The notes: generated by a model from the sequence alone, not told the origin. DNA of 64,000 bases from Streptosporangium canum (GCF_900113865.1 NZ_FOQY01000021.1:62001-126000), one strand, 5' to 3'. Shown: positions 8,228 to 16,480, numbered from the stretch's first letter. A program made the numbers and translations.

Positions 8228-8360
8228 GACACCTCCTGGTTCCCAGGATGCCACCTCAACCGCGACGCCACACGATTCGGCCCTATCTTCCCCGAGGGAC
8301 ATATCGCGGTGATCATGACAGAGGTAGCCGACTGGTATGACGATCAGAGCCGAGCCCAGG

Positions 8361-8546
8361 TCAGGCGCGGCCGGTCCGGTAGTCGAAGTACACAGTGAGA
8401 CTCGGCTGGTTGCCGTCTTCGGTGATCTCGTCGTGCATGATCACGTCGTAGATCTCGACGTTACCCAAGCTTTCGATGGTGTCGGCCACCCTGCGAAGAA
8501 GCGCGGGCACGTCTTCTTGTCCCAGCCCCTCCGGGTTGACCTGCAC
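8361..8546 (-). CDS. Small conserved-looking hypothetical protein
   Basis: A 61-residue acidic ORF (QVNPEGLGQEDVPALLRRV, EDGNQPSLTVYFDYRTG). The sequence looks like a folded small domain with good codon use, and I have the impression of similar short ORFs in other actinomycetes, but I cannot name a family or function. It precedes the mntA-hepT pair on the same strand by 134 bases and may or may not share its transcript. Confidence 0.5.
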   Translation of the reverse strand: MQVNPEGLGQEDVPALLRRVADTIESLGNVEIYDVIMHDEITEDGNQPSLTVYFDYRTGRA

Positions 8547-8849
8547 GAGTGCTTAGCACAGGCAACATCGCTTGCAAGATCATCCCGTACCTGTCCCGTA
8601 GTTGGCCGCCGGGCCAGTCCTTATGAGTGTGTCTCATATAGACGCCACGCTACTGGCCGGCCTCCACCTCACTACGCGGCATTGGATCGCGTAGCGACGT
8701 CGTAGGCGCCCTTGACCCACCAAGGTGCGGACAGCTGTACGACCCGCTACCAAGGTTGATGTCCTCGATAGCGGACCACGCCTCGACTATCTCCTACCCG
8801 CCGAAGCGGAGCACTTCATAGCCCTTTAAGAGGCCTCCCAAGCGACGTC
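8547..8849. other. Intergenic region without a supported gene
   Basis: Roughly 300 bases with lower G+C than the surroundings and no frame with coding bias. It is probably degraded island DNA. Confidence 0.4.
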
Positions 8850-9893
8850 TCAATCTGCTACCCGCACAAGTAGCTTGCCCAAGTTTGCGCCGCTGAACAG
8901 CTGGTGGAGAGCGTACGGGGCAGCTTCAATGCCGCCGTCGACGATTGTCTCGTCGTAGTGGAGCTTACCTTCGCCGAGCAGCCCGGCGAGGTATGTGATC
9001 GCTTCTTCGAAGCGGTGGGCCCAGTCAAGTACAAGGAAGCCCTTGATCGTCGCCCGCTGCATGATCAGCTGGACTATGTTGGTGAGACTTCCAGTGTGTT
9101 CGCCGCCCTTGTTATAGCTGTTGTACTCGGAAATCATGCCGCACAGGGAAACCCGGGCACCGATGTTGAGCCGCATCAAAATGTGATCCATGACCGGCCC
9201 GCCAACGTTCTCGAAATCGACATCGATCCCATCCGGTGTGGCGGCGTCGAGCTGTGCACGCCAGTCAGCGGCGTGGTGGTCGATGCAGGCGTCATAGCCG
9301 AGAACCTTGACGGCGTGTTGGCACTTGCTGGGACTGCCGGCAATGCCAATCACCCGTCCCGCCCCTTTCTGCCTTGCGATCTGACCGGCAATCGAGCCGA
9401 CCGCACCGCAGGCGGCAGAGATGACGATTGTCTCTCCCTCTTTCAACTCGGCCAAGTCGATCCCGAGATAGGCCGAGATGCCGGTGTGGCCGAGGACGCC
9501 GAGAAAGGCTGACTCGGGTGCCGGCAGTGGGGTCGGCAGGACAGTAAGCGGCGCCTCCAGCTGTGAGTCGTCGGCAAGGACCAGTTCCTGCCAACCGGTG
9601 AAGCCGCTGACAGTGGCCCCGACCGGCATGTCTTCGCGCCTGGATGCAACTACTTCGCCGACGCCGAAGCCACGCATCACTGCGCCGATCGGGACTGGAG
9701 GTTCGTAGCTACGCATATCGCTCATCCAGACGCGGGAGGTTGGGTCGAGCGAGAGAAGCTTGGTGCGGACCAAGGCCTGACCGTCGGCCAGCTCCGGTAG
9801 CTGCTCTTCAACCAGTTCGAGGTCACCGTCGGTGAGTTGCCCAACGGGTCGGCGTCGTAGGCGGTAGGCCCGGTTGATGCGGTTGCCAGTCAT
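8850..9893 (-). CDS. NADP-dependent oxidoreductase, CurA/leukotriene B4 dehydrogenase-like MDR family
   Basis: A 347-residue medium-chain reductase of the zinc-free PTGR/CurA group, which reduces activated double bonds of enones and enals with NADPH. The N-terminal part has LLSLDPTSRVWMSD and the family's GFGVGEVVAS loop; the cofactor site is AACGAVGSIAGQIARQKGA, and the C-terminal half has FENVGGPVMDHILMRL and the GKLLVRV ending. Zinc ligands of classical alcohol dehydrogenases are absent, as expected. ATG 9893 has GGTG 6 bases upstream; GTG 9902 is possible. It overlaps or abuts the small ORF 9895-10164 on the same strand. Codon use is visibly less GC-biased than the housekeeping genes, in line with foreign origin. 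Confidence 0.88.
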   Translation of the reverse strand: MTGNRINRAYRLRRRPVGQLTDGDLELVEEQLPELADGQALVRTKLLSLDPTSRVWMSDMRSYEPPVPIGAVMRGFGVGEVVASRREDMPVGATVSGFTGWQELVLADDSQLEAPLTVLPTPLPAPESAFLGVLGHTGISAYLGIDLAELKEGETIVISAACGAVGSIAGQIARQKGAGRVIGIAGSPSKCQHAVKVLGYDACIDHHAADWRAQLDAATPDGIDVDFENVGGPVMDHILMRLNIGARVSLCGMISEYNSYNKGGEHTGSLTNIVQLIMQRATIKGFLVLDWAHRFEEAITYLAGLLGEGKLHYDETIVDGGIEAAPYALHQLFSGANLGKLLVRVAD

Positions 9894-9894
9894 A

Positions 9895-10164
9895 CTAGAC
9901 ACCTACATTCTCGGCCGTCGGTGCGGCGTTGACGCCAGCCTTCGACGCGGTGGTTTCGGATATGTTCGCAGCGCCGCCGGTACCGAAAGCTTCCAGTTCG
10001 CTGAGTGCGAGGCAGATGATCGCCTGAGCAGCCTCCAGGTCCGGTACGTTCTCCAGCGGGCCATTCCGCAGCGCGGTCACCCGTTCGACGTCCAACACCT
10101 GCCGCACCAACGGCGCACCCGGAAAGCCTTGCCGCGCAGAGAGCAGAAAGTCGCTCGGCTTCAT
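9895..10164 (-). CDS. Hypothetical protein upstream of oxidoreductase
   Basis: An 89-residue ORF (MKPSDFLLSARQGFPGAP, RNGPLENVPDLEAAQAII, ELEAFGTGGAA). I do not recognise a domain. Its stop lies within a few bases of the oxidoreductase start, so co-translation is likely. The run-on C-terminus (SETTASKAGVNAAPTAE) has low complexity and may be a frame drift of an older gene. Confidence 0.45.
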   Translation of the reverse strand: MKPSDFLLSARQGFPGAPLVRQVLDVERVTALRNGPLENVPDLEAAQAIICLALSELEAFGTGGAANISETTASKAGVNAAPTAENVGV

Positions 10165-10618
10165 GGCGTCAGACTACGACGCCACCCGACATCTCCAAGG
10201 CGTTTTCGGTCACATCTCGTGGAGTGACATCGTCGCGGTGTCGGCGATCACGGCCTGGGGGGTCAAAGCGCGTGGGCGGTGCTGGTCGCGACCGGCCGAA
10301 GAGCCGCAGCGCGGCCGGCGACCGCCCGACGCGCACGGGACGCCGTAGGCGGGACGCGCCTTGACCTTGTAATGAAACTCCCCGCGGATCGGCTTTCCGG
10401 GCCGATCATGACGCTGGTGTCGAGCATCTGGTCGTAGAAGGAGAAGGTGTTGGAGGGGATGTCGGTCAGTCCGGCGTCCCAGCCGCACCGGCAGCATGAC
10501 CCGCCCCCGGCGAGAGCTTCGGCCGGCGGCACCGGATCGGGCAGCCGACTCCGGGGGAATTACATGCGCTTCCACAGTCCGAAGAGGTGACTGCGGTATT
10601 CGGCCGCGATCGTCGCCC
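10165..10618. other. Intergenic region holding metE debris
   Basis: No intact gene is supported. The main content is the 78-bp exact metE fragment and adjoining 19 bp of metE leader (10401-10497). The remaining sequence shows no coding bias. Confidence 0.5.
10401..10497 (-). pseudogene. metE fragment fused to metE leader fragment
   Basis: Bases 10401-10478 are identical to 2041-2118 inside metE (codons for [18 protein letters not shown] and flanks). Bases 10479-10497 are identical to 2563-2581, upstream of the metE riboswitch. The intervening 444 bases, including the start codon and riboswitch, are missing. This is the scar of a duplicated metE 5' region that then lost its middle. Full identity implies a recent event. 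It has no function as a gene. Confidence 0.92.
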
Positions 10619-11260
10619 TCAGCGGAGGTTTTTGACCATCGTCTGCTGGTGAACCCCCCTGCCCTCGTACCGGAGGCCGGGCACCAGCGGCGTCGGGCCG
10701 TGCGTGGCGAACCCGGCGCGCTCGAAGAACCGCACCGCCCGGGTGTTCTCGGCCGGCGTCTGAAGGTGGCAGCCGGGGGAGCCGGCCGCCTTCAGCCGGT
10801 CGAGCCACAGCGCCATCAGGGCGTCGGCGGCGCCGGTCCCGCGCGCCTCGGGGGCCACGTTGATGTGCAGGTGCGACGGCCACCGCGCGTCGGTGAAGTC
10901 GCCTGCGGTGGGCCTGCGCCGTACTTTCGACACCGTCAGGTCGGCCAGGCTGCGCGCGAAGAAGGTCGCGGGACCGCGCCGGAAGAAGAGCCGGTACTTC
11001 CGGATGGCGTTCTCGATGCGCTCACCCTCGCTGGGGAAGGCCGCGCTGTCGAGGCAGCCTGCCAGGTAGCCGACCAGGGCGCCGTCGACCGAGGCGACGA
11101 ACAGCGAGCTCGGCTCGAGGTCCATGTAGGGGTCGAGATAGATGGCCGCCTCGGACTCCTCGTGTCCCCACAGCGAGGCGGTGGGTGCGCCCTCACCGGC
11201 GCGGCTGAACAGCGCGCGCAATTGGGCGCGGTCGGTCTCGGCGAACATGCGGGCTTCCAT
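10619..11260 (-). CDS. GNAT-family N-acetyltransferase
   Basis: A 213-residue GCN5-related acetyltransferase. The acetyl-CoA binding region is HINVAPEARGTGAADALMALW, and the later NTRAVRFFERAGFATHG segment is the usual beta6-beta7 signature. Its N-terminal half (ESEAAIYLDPYMDLEPSSLFVASV, GYLAGCLDS) resembles members that acetylate small molecules or antibiotics; the substrate is unknown. ATG 11260 has GGGAGGG 5 bases upstream. The promoter contains two copies of the same operator found before the divergent exporter (sites at 11275 and 11296), so it belongs to the TetR regulon of the adjacent gene, suggesting a joint role with the exporter in self-protection or drug resistance. Confidence 0.9.
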   Translation of the reverse strand: MEARMFAETDRAQLRALFSRAGEGAPTASLWGHEESEAAIYLDPYMDLEPSSLFVASVDGALVGYLAGCLDSAAFPSEGERIENAIRKYRLFFRRGPATFFARSLADLTVSKVRRRPTAGDFTDARWPSHLHINVAPEARGTGAADALMALWLDRLKAAGSPGCHLQTPAENTRAVRFFERAGFATHGPTPLVPGLRYEGRGVHQQTMVKNLR

Positions 11261-11274
11261 ACGCCCTCCCTTCT

Positions 11275-11310
11275 GCGTACAACATACACGTTTCTGCGTA
11301 TGCCGTACGT
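11275..11310. promoter_or_regulatory. Tandem TetR-type operators in the GNAT promoter
   Basis: Two sites of the form GCGTA-N5-TACRY: GCGTA CAACA TACAC (11275-11289) and GCGTA TGCCG TACGT (11296-11310), with starts 21 bp apart. The same consensus and the same 21-bp spacing occur before the exporter operon at 12269-12304. Confidence 0.72.
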
Positions 11311-11510
11311 TTTCAAGTGGCCGCAGGGGTGTTCACCGTGTCGCCCAGTCTCTGCGACACCTCCAAGAGGGAATTCGCCGGCCCTGGTCGCGGGCAGGCT
11401 GCGGGCCGGGGCCCGCTGTCACGCGCCGGCCGTGTCCGGCGTTCCTCCGCTGGTGGCCAGGCTGCTGGAGATCGCCGGCCTGGCCGCGCCCTTCGCGCCG
11501 CCGGGCCACA

Positions 11511-12254
11511 TCAGCGGAGAGAGCGGATGTGTGCCTCGATGCCGTCCAGCGCGCGTTCCAGGCCGAAGACGAAGTGATCGTCGGGAGCTCCCGGGTCGGC
11601 GCCGAAGGCGCCCTCGTCGAGCGCGGCGCGTAGCCCGGGCAGGCGGCCTCCGCCGGTCACCCGCCGCAGGAACGGCTCGTACTCGCTCCAGCGCCGCAGG
11701 CTGCCGGGCTCGGTGTCGAGCGTGATCGCCGCGGTGATGCTCACGTGACTCCACACGTGCCCGCTGATCAGCAGTTGGGTGGCGAGCTTGGCGCTCACGG
11801 GCAGGCCGGTGTCCTGGAGGATCCGCAGGAACTGGTCGAGCCAGGCGAGCTGGTTGGGGGTGGCGGGCGGCCCCTTGGGCATCAGCAGGTGGACCGTCCA
11901 GGGGTGGGTCAGGATCGCCGCGCGCATCGAGGTGGCCCACGACTCCAGGCCGCGCCGCCAGCCGAGACCTTCGGGCAACGGCGGAGGTGGGCCGACAGCG
12001 GCGTCCAGCATCAGCGTGAGCAGCTCGTCCTTGGTGGCGAGGTAGCGGTAGAGCGCCATGGTCGAGCTGCCCAGCTCGTTGCCCACGCGGCTCATCGAGA
12101 CCGCGTCGAGGCCGTCCTCGTCGGCGACCTTCACGGCCGCGGAGACGATGCGCTCCAGGGTCAGTCCGCGCTTCGGCCCTTTGTGGGGACGTTCGCGCAG
12201 GCCCCAGGCCGCCTCGATGCTCGCCGGGAACGCCTCGCCGCTCTCGCTGTCCAT
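11511..12254 (-). CDS. TetR/AcrR-family transcriptional regulator
   Basis: A 247-residue repressor with an N-terminal TetR helix-turn-helix: LTLERIVSAAVKVADEDGLDAVSMSRVG followed by SSTMALYRYLATKDELL at about residues 31-80, and a C-terminal TetR_C_1-type ligand domain (WRRGLESWATSMRAAILTHPW). It is read divergently from the DrrAB-like exporter, with 65 bases between starts, and from the same side as the GNAT gene. Two palindromic sites in the divergent promoter, repeated before the GNAT gene, are its likely operators. By analogy to exporter-linked TetR proteins it probably derepresses on binding a transported drug. Confidence 0.92.
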   Translation of the reverse strand: MDSESGEAFPASIEAAWGLRERPHKGPKRGLTLERIVSAAVKVADEDGLDAVSMSRVGNELGSSTMALYRYLATKDELLTLMLDAAVGPPPPLPEGLGWRRGLESWATSMRAAILTHPWTVHLLMPKGPPATPNQLAWLDQFLRILQDTGLPVSAKLATQLLISGHVWSHVSITAAITLDTEPGSLRRWSEYEPFLRRVTGGGRLPGLRAALDEGAFGADPGAPDDHFVFGLERALDGIEAHIRSLR

Positions 12255-12268
12255 CCCGGCAGTCTAGC

Positions 12269-12304
12269 GTGTATGGTCTACGCAATACCGCGTATGTAAT
12301 ACGC
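12269..12304. promoter_or_regulatory. Tandem TetR operators between tetR and the exporter operon
   Basis: Two sites: GTGTA TGGTC TACGC (12269-12283) and the perfect palindrome GCGTA TGTAA TACGC (12290-12304), start-to-start spacing 21 bp. They lie in the 65-bp divergent promoter, directly upstream of the ATPase ribosome site, so binding would block both promoters. Confidence 0.78.
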
Positions 12305-12319
12305 AGAAGAGAGGCGGTC

Positions 12320-13270
12320 ATGACGCATGCCATCGAGGCGAGAGGCCTCATGAAGTCGTACGGCGACGTCAGGGTGTTGCGGGGTGTCGACATCACCGTG
12401 AGCGGCGGGAGCGTCTTCGCGCTGCTCGGCCCCAATGGCGCGGGCAAGACGACCACGGTCAGGATCCTCGCCACCCTGCTGAAGGCCGACGCGGGCCGGG
12501 CGCGGGTGGTCGGCCACGACGTGGTCGCCGAGCGCTCGCGGGTACGCCGCAGCATCAGCCTGACCGGCCAGTACGCGGCCCTCGACGAGCAGCAGACCGG
12601 CATCGAGAACCTCCGCATGATGGCCCGGCTGTCCGGCCTGAACCGGGCCGGAGCGCGCAGCCGCACGGCCGAACTGCTCCAGCGCTTCGAGCTGACCGAG
12701 GCGGCCGGCCGACGCGTCTCGACGTACTCCGGTGGCATGCGGCGCCGCCTGGACATGGCGGCCTCGCTGGTCGCCGAGCCGTCGGTGCTCTTCCTGGACG
12801 AGCCCACGACCGGCCTCGACCCGCGCAGCCGCATGGACGTCTGGACGATCGTCACCGAGCTGGCCGGATCGGGCGTGACGGTCTTCCTCACCACGCAGTA
12901 CCTGGAGGAAGCCGACCGGCTCGCCGATCGCATCGCCCTCATCGACGGCGGCCGGATCGTCGCCGAGGGCACCGCGGCCGAGCTCAAGCGGCAGGCCGCG
13001 GGGGAGCGGCTCGACCTCACGCTGGCCGATGCCCAGGCCTACGAGCAGGTCGCGGCCCGGCTCGGCCCGGGAATCGCCCGCCGAGACCCTTCCCGGCTGC
13101 TGCTCGGGGTGCCGACGACCGGGAAGGCGCACGACGTGCGCGCGCTGCTGGACGCCGTGGACCCCGAGAGCCGCCTGGTCGAGCGCTTCGCCGTGCACAG
13201 GGCCAGCCTCGACGACGTCTTCCTGGCCCTGACCGGCCACCCGAGTGCCAAGGAACCCGGCCATGTCTGA
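12320..13270 (+). CDS. Daunorubicin-resistance-type ABC exporter, ATP-binding subunit (DrrA-like)
   Basis: A 316-residue ATPase that powers efflux with the following permease. Walker A is GPNGAGKTT near residues 39-47, the signature YSGGMRRRLDMA and Walker B VLFLDEPTTGLDPRS follow, then the TTQYLEEADRLADRI switch region. The extra C-terminal domain with LDDVFLALTG is the DrrA-family hallmark. ATG 12320 is chosen because AGAGAGG precedes it; the longer frame upstream overlaps the operators. The stop overlaps the permease start by 8 bases. Likely exports a hydrophobic drug or metabolite. Confidence 0.94.
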   Translation: MTHAIEARGLMKSYGDVRVLRGVDITVSGGSVFALLGPNGAGKTTTVRILATLLKADAGRARVVGHDVVAERSRVRRSISLTGQYAALDEQQTGIENLRMMARLSGLNRAGARSRTAELLQRFELTEAAGRRVSTYSGGMRRRLDMAASLVAEPSVLFLDEPTTGLDPRSRMDVWTIVTELAGSGVTVFLTTQYLEEADRLADRIALIDGGRIVAEGTAAELKRQAAGERLDLTLADAQAYEQVAARLGPGIARRDPSRLLLGVPTTGKAHDVRALLDAVDPESRLVERFAVHRASLDDVFLALTGHPSAKEPGHV

Positions 13271-14006
13271 CGCCCTGACGATGGCCGCCCGCTCCATCCG
13301 CCTGAGCGCGCGCAACATCGACGCGCTCATCACCGCGCTGGCCCTGCCGGTGATGCTGATGCTCTGCTTCGTCTACCTCTTCGGCGGAGCCATCGACACC
13401 GGCGGCGGCTATGTCCAGTACGTGGTGCCGGGCATCCTGGTCATCTGCGCGGGATTCGGTGCGGGAACCACCGCCATGAGCGTGTCGGGCGACATGAGCG
13501 GCGGCATCGTCGACCGCTTCCGCTCGCTGGACGTCGGCGGCACCGCGATCCTCGCCGGCCACGTCGCCGCCTCCATGGTCCGCAACCTGGCCGCGTCCAC
13601 CATGGTCTTCGCCGTGGCCCTGGCCATCGGCTTCCGACCCGAGGCCACGGCCGGCGGCCGGCTCGCCGCCGTCGCGATCCTGCTGGCCTACATCCTGGCC
13701 ATCTCGTGGATCGGCGCGGCGGTCGGCCTGCTGGCCAAGACGCCCGAGGCGGCCAGCGGCTTCGCCTTCTTCGTGTCCTTCCTGCCCTACCCCTCCAGCG
13801 CGTTCGTGCCCGTCGAGACCATGCCCGGCTGGCTGCACGGCTTCGCGCTGAACCAGCCGCTCACCCCGGTCATCGAGGCGCTGCGCGGGCTCCTGCTCGA
13901 CCAGCCCGTCGGCGCCGCCCCGTGGCAGGCGCTCGCCTGGTGCGCGGGGATCGTGGTGGCCGGGATGGCGGTCTCGGCCGCTCTGTTCCGTCGCCGCGTC
14001 TCCTGA
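13263..14006 (+). CDS. ABC-2 type permease (DrrB-like)
   Basis: A 247-residue membrane protein with about six hydrophobic segments (ALITALALPVMLMLCFVYLFG; YVVPGILVICAGFGAGTTAM; AAVAILLAYILAISWIGAAVG; a C-terminal WCAGIVVAGMAVSAALF). The central SGDMSGGIVDRFRSLDV and the later SSAFVPVETMPGWL are conserved in DrrB-type permeases. It overlaps the ATPase gene by 8 bases, so the pair is translationally coupled. Family length 240-260 fits. Confidence 0.93.
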   Translation: MSDALTMAARSIRLSARNIDALITALALPVMLMLCFVYLFGGAIDTGGGYVQYVVPGILVICAGFGAGTTAMSVSGDMSGGIVDRFRSLDVGGTAILAGHVAASMVRNLAASTMVFAVALAIGFRPEATAGGRLAAVAILLAYILAISWIGAAVGLLAKTPEAASGFAFFVSFLPYPSSAFVPVETMPGWLHGFALNQPLTPVIEALRGLLLDQPVGAAPWQALAWCAGIVVAGMAVSAALFRRRVS

Positions 14007-14231
14007 CCGCTCAGGCGGACCGCTCGCGGCGATCGCGGGCCGGTCGCTCGCGCGGCACCAGCGTCGGGTCGACGTCGCCGAGCACGGTGGTGCCGTCGAC
14101 CACCGGTGGGCCGGCGCCGCCTGACCGGGGCCGGGAGGGCCGGGGGCTCGGCCGGTCGCGTGGCCGCCGTCCCGGTCACCGGATCGGCCCCGGCCGCGCG
14201 GGCGGGCGCGGGAGCGTGGTACGACGGTGCG
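14007..14231 (-). other. Gap with C-terminal remnant of an unknown gene
   Basis: A minus-strand frame ending at about 14008 reads ...GPPVVDGTTVLGDVDPTLVP... then a basic tail and stop, with good codon bias but no start nearby. It looks like the 3' scrap of a lost gene. I cannot identify its family. The right end carries the promoter of the SnoaL-like gene, also present upstream of the truncated copy at 5151. Confidence 0.3.
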
Positions 14232-14603
14232 ATGAACGACGAACTTCACGCCAAGGCCGTTGACACCTTCATCGAGGCCGCCAACACCGCCGACCCCGAA
14301 CGGCGTGCCACCCTGCTGGGCCGCGCTCTCACCGACGACGTCGTTTTCTGGGGGCCCCTGGGGCGCGGCGTCGGACGTAAGGCCGTCGAGGACTTCATCA
14401 CCGAGGTGGTCCAGCGCCATCCGTCCGGGTCCTGCCTCATGGTCCGGACCACCCGGGTGGACGCACCGGACGAGTGGGCCCGCTACGGCTGGCGTTACGA
14501 GAGCGCGGCCGGTGAGCCCCTGCTCTCCGGCATGGACATCGTCCATGTCGCCGCGGCCGGTGACATCGACGAGATCGTCGTCTTCGCCGGCCCGCTCACA
14601 TGA
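14232..14603 (+). CDS. SnoaL-like/NTF2-fold protein
   Basis: A 123-residue single-domain protein with the NTF2/SnoaL cone-like pattern: ELHAKAVDTFIEAANTADPERRATLLGRAL, DDVVFWGPLGRG, the KAVEDFITEV helix and a C-terminal strand DIDEIVVFAGPL. Members act as polyketide cyclases, steroid isomerases, or proteins of unknown role; the substrate cannot be assigned. ATG 14232 was chosen by comparison with the truncated copy at 5151. It is followed by the asparagine-synthase-like gene on the opposite strand. It is the parent-type of the fragment at 5151-5289, so this family was duplicated within 10 kb. Confidence 0.82.
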   Translation: MNDELHAKAVDTFIEAANTADPERRATLLGRALTDDVVFWGPLGRGVGRKAVEDFITEVVQRHPSGSCLMVRTTRVDAPDEWARYGWRYESAAGEPLLSGMDIVHVAAAGDIDEIVVFAGPLT

Positions 14604-14655
14604 GAGCCCGACCTTGGGGGATTCGGGACGGGACGGGGACGGGCCGGAGGGGAGG

Positions 14656-16425
14656 TCACGACGGGATGGGGACGCGGATCGGGTCGAGTCCTTCGGGGGC
14701 CTTGCCGGGGTAGGCGCCGTCCAGCATCGTGGCCACGGTGTAGAGGTGCCAGGCCTGGGTGGGTTTGCCGAGCACCGGTCCGGCGAACAGCTTGCGGACC
14801 TCGTCGGGGGAGACGATCGGGGCCAGCAGGTCGAGGCGGCCGAGGACGTGGTCGCGGAGCAGGGACGTCAGCTCCTCGCCGGGGGCGGTCCGCCAGTTCC
14901 AGCCGGCACCGGTCTTGGGCGCCGTCAGGAACTGCGGCCTGCGCTGCCAGGGGCGGTAGCGCCTGTCCACGCTGAACCGCCACGGCTTGCCCTCGATCGG
15001 GATGTGCCGGAGCGACGGCGCCAGCATGGTGATGAGCTCGTAGATGACCTCCTCCGACAGTCGCCAGGTCTGGTCGAGGCCCAGCGCCGCACCGACCACC
15101 CGGTTGTCGAGGAACGGCCAGATCGGATCGCCCCGGCGCAGGGCCCCCGCGCGGGCGCCGGCCTGCCAGCGGCCGACCTTGTAGGTGACGTACATGTGGT
15201 CGAGCGCCTCCAACCCGGGCCGCTCCCGCCAGGGCCGGGCCAGCTCGCGGGCGTGCTCGTTGGCCGCCTCGCTGAACAGCGCAGGATCCCGCAGGAACGT
15301 GGTGTCCACCCGGCGGCCCAGCGCCTTGGCCGCCAGATCGGTCTGGAGCAGGAGGAATCCTCCGGACCGCAGGATCTCGCCGCTCTGCCCGGACATGGTC
15401 GGCCGGGCGTTGTAGGGCAGGTAGCCGACGACCGACTCGTAGGCCGACGTCATGCCCTCGCAGGCCCGCAGCGTCTCGTAGGCCCGCGCGAGCGGGTGTT
15501 CGACCAGGATCGCGTCCTTCTTCTCGGCGCGCACCGGGGGGATGACCGTGTGCTCGATGCGGAGCGCGCGGGCGATCCGCCCGGCGACGACCACGTCGGG
15601 GTGGACGTCCAGGCCGTTGGTGGTCGCGCGGAGCGGGATCCTGGCCGCGTGCAGCACCGCGGCGACCAGGCGGCTGTCCCGGCCGCCGGTCAGCGCCAGG
15701 TTCACCGGCTCGCCCGTCGCGCGCAGCGGCTCAACGGTCGCCAGCAGCGCGCCGGCCAGCTCCTCGACGAGTGCCCTCTTCTGTCTGCGGGAGACCGGTG
15801 CGGGCGCGGCGGTGGGGAGCGGGGTCCGGGTGATCGTACGGCTGCCGCCCGCGACGGTGACGGCCGAGGACGGCGGCAGCGCGGTCACCCCGCGGTAGGG
15901 CGTCTCGTCGGACAGGAAGTAGCCCTGCCGGATCAGCGACTGTAACGCGAGCACGTCCCACTCGACCCGGTCTCCGCGGGCGGCGAGGTGGACCAGCAGC
16001 GCCCGGCTGCCGATCACGTGCATGTCGGGGGTCTCGGCGTAGTAGACCGGGCAGACCCGGTGGATCGCGGTGGCGGCCGACAGCTCGCGGCCGGTCGCGC
16101 GGAACACCGAGAAGCAGCCGCCGACCGCCTCGGTGCCCAGCACCGGCATGCCCGCCAGCCGGTCGACCTCACCGGGCGCGGCCAGATGGCCGTTCACCCC
16201 GGTCACCCGGTCGTGCCCGTCGTGCAGCAGGGCCGGTTGCCGGGAGTCGTCCGGCTCGTTGGTCCAGGCGAACAGGGAGACGCCGGGGCGGTGCCACTCG
16301 CGGGCCCTGATGACCTCCGGAGGGACCGGGAACGCGGCGGCGATCGCCTCTCTGACGGTGTGGAGCACCGTCTCCGGGAGCCCGGTTTCCGGGCGTTTGG
16401 CGGCCAGTCCGAGATACACACGCAT
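14656..16425 (-). CDS. Asparagine-synthase-like protein lacking the glutaminase cysteine
   Basis: A 589-residue protein with a GATase-II-like N-terminus and a C-terminal AsnB ATP-pyrophosphatase domain. The PP-loop is seen as LALTGGRDSRLVAAVL, where AsnB has SGGxDS. The N-terminus MRVYLGLAAKRP has no Cys at position 2, so glutamine-dependent ammonia release is unlikely. ATG 16425 gives the domain start; the 31-residue in-frame extension upstream overlaps the divergent promoter. Homologues of this class are used in amide, lactam or lasso-peptide ring formation or are simply orphan; no precursor peptide or other biosynthesis gene lies nearby. It is divergent from the TIGR03086 gene, with 55 bases between. 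Confidence 0.8.
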   Translation of the reverse strand: MRVYLGLAAKRPETGLPETVLHTVREAIAAAFPVPPEVIRAREWHRPGVSLFAWTNEPDDSRQPALLHDGHDRVTGVNGHLAAPGEVDRLAGMPVLGTEAVGGCFSVFRATGRELSAATAIHRVCPVYYAETPDMHVIGSRALLVHLAARGDRVEWDVLALQSLIRQGYFLSDETPYRGVTALPPSSAVTVAGGSRTITRTPLPTAAPAPVSRRQKRALVEELAGALLATVEPLRATGEPVNLALTGGRDSRLVAAVLHAARIPLRATTNGLDVHPDVVVAGRIARALRIEHTVIPPVRAEKKDAILVEHPLARAYETLRACEGMTSAYESVVGYLPYNARPTMSGQSGEILRSGGFLLLQTDLAAKALGRRVDTTFLRDPALFSEAANEHARELARPWRERPGLEALDHMYVTYKVGRWQAGARAGALRRGDPIWPFLDNRVVGAALGLDQTWRLSEEVIYELITMLAPSLRHIPIEGKPWRFSVDRRYRPWQRRPQFLTAPKTGAGWNWRTAPGEELTSLLRDHVLGRLDLLAPIVSPDEVRKLFAGPVLGKPTQAWHLYTVATMLDGAYPGKAPEGLDPIRVPIPS

Positions 16426-16480
16426 GTCGAGGGATCTTATGTCGCGTTTTTTCAATACATCTGTGAGTTTGTGGGAAAGC

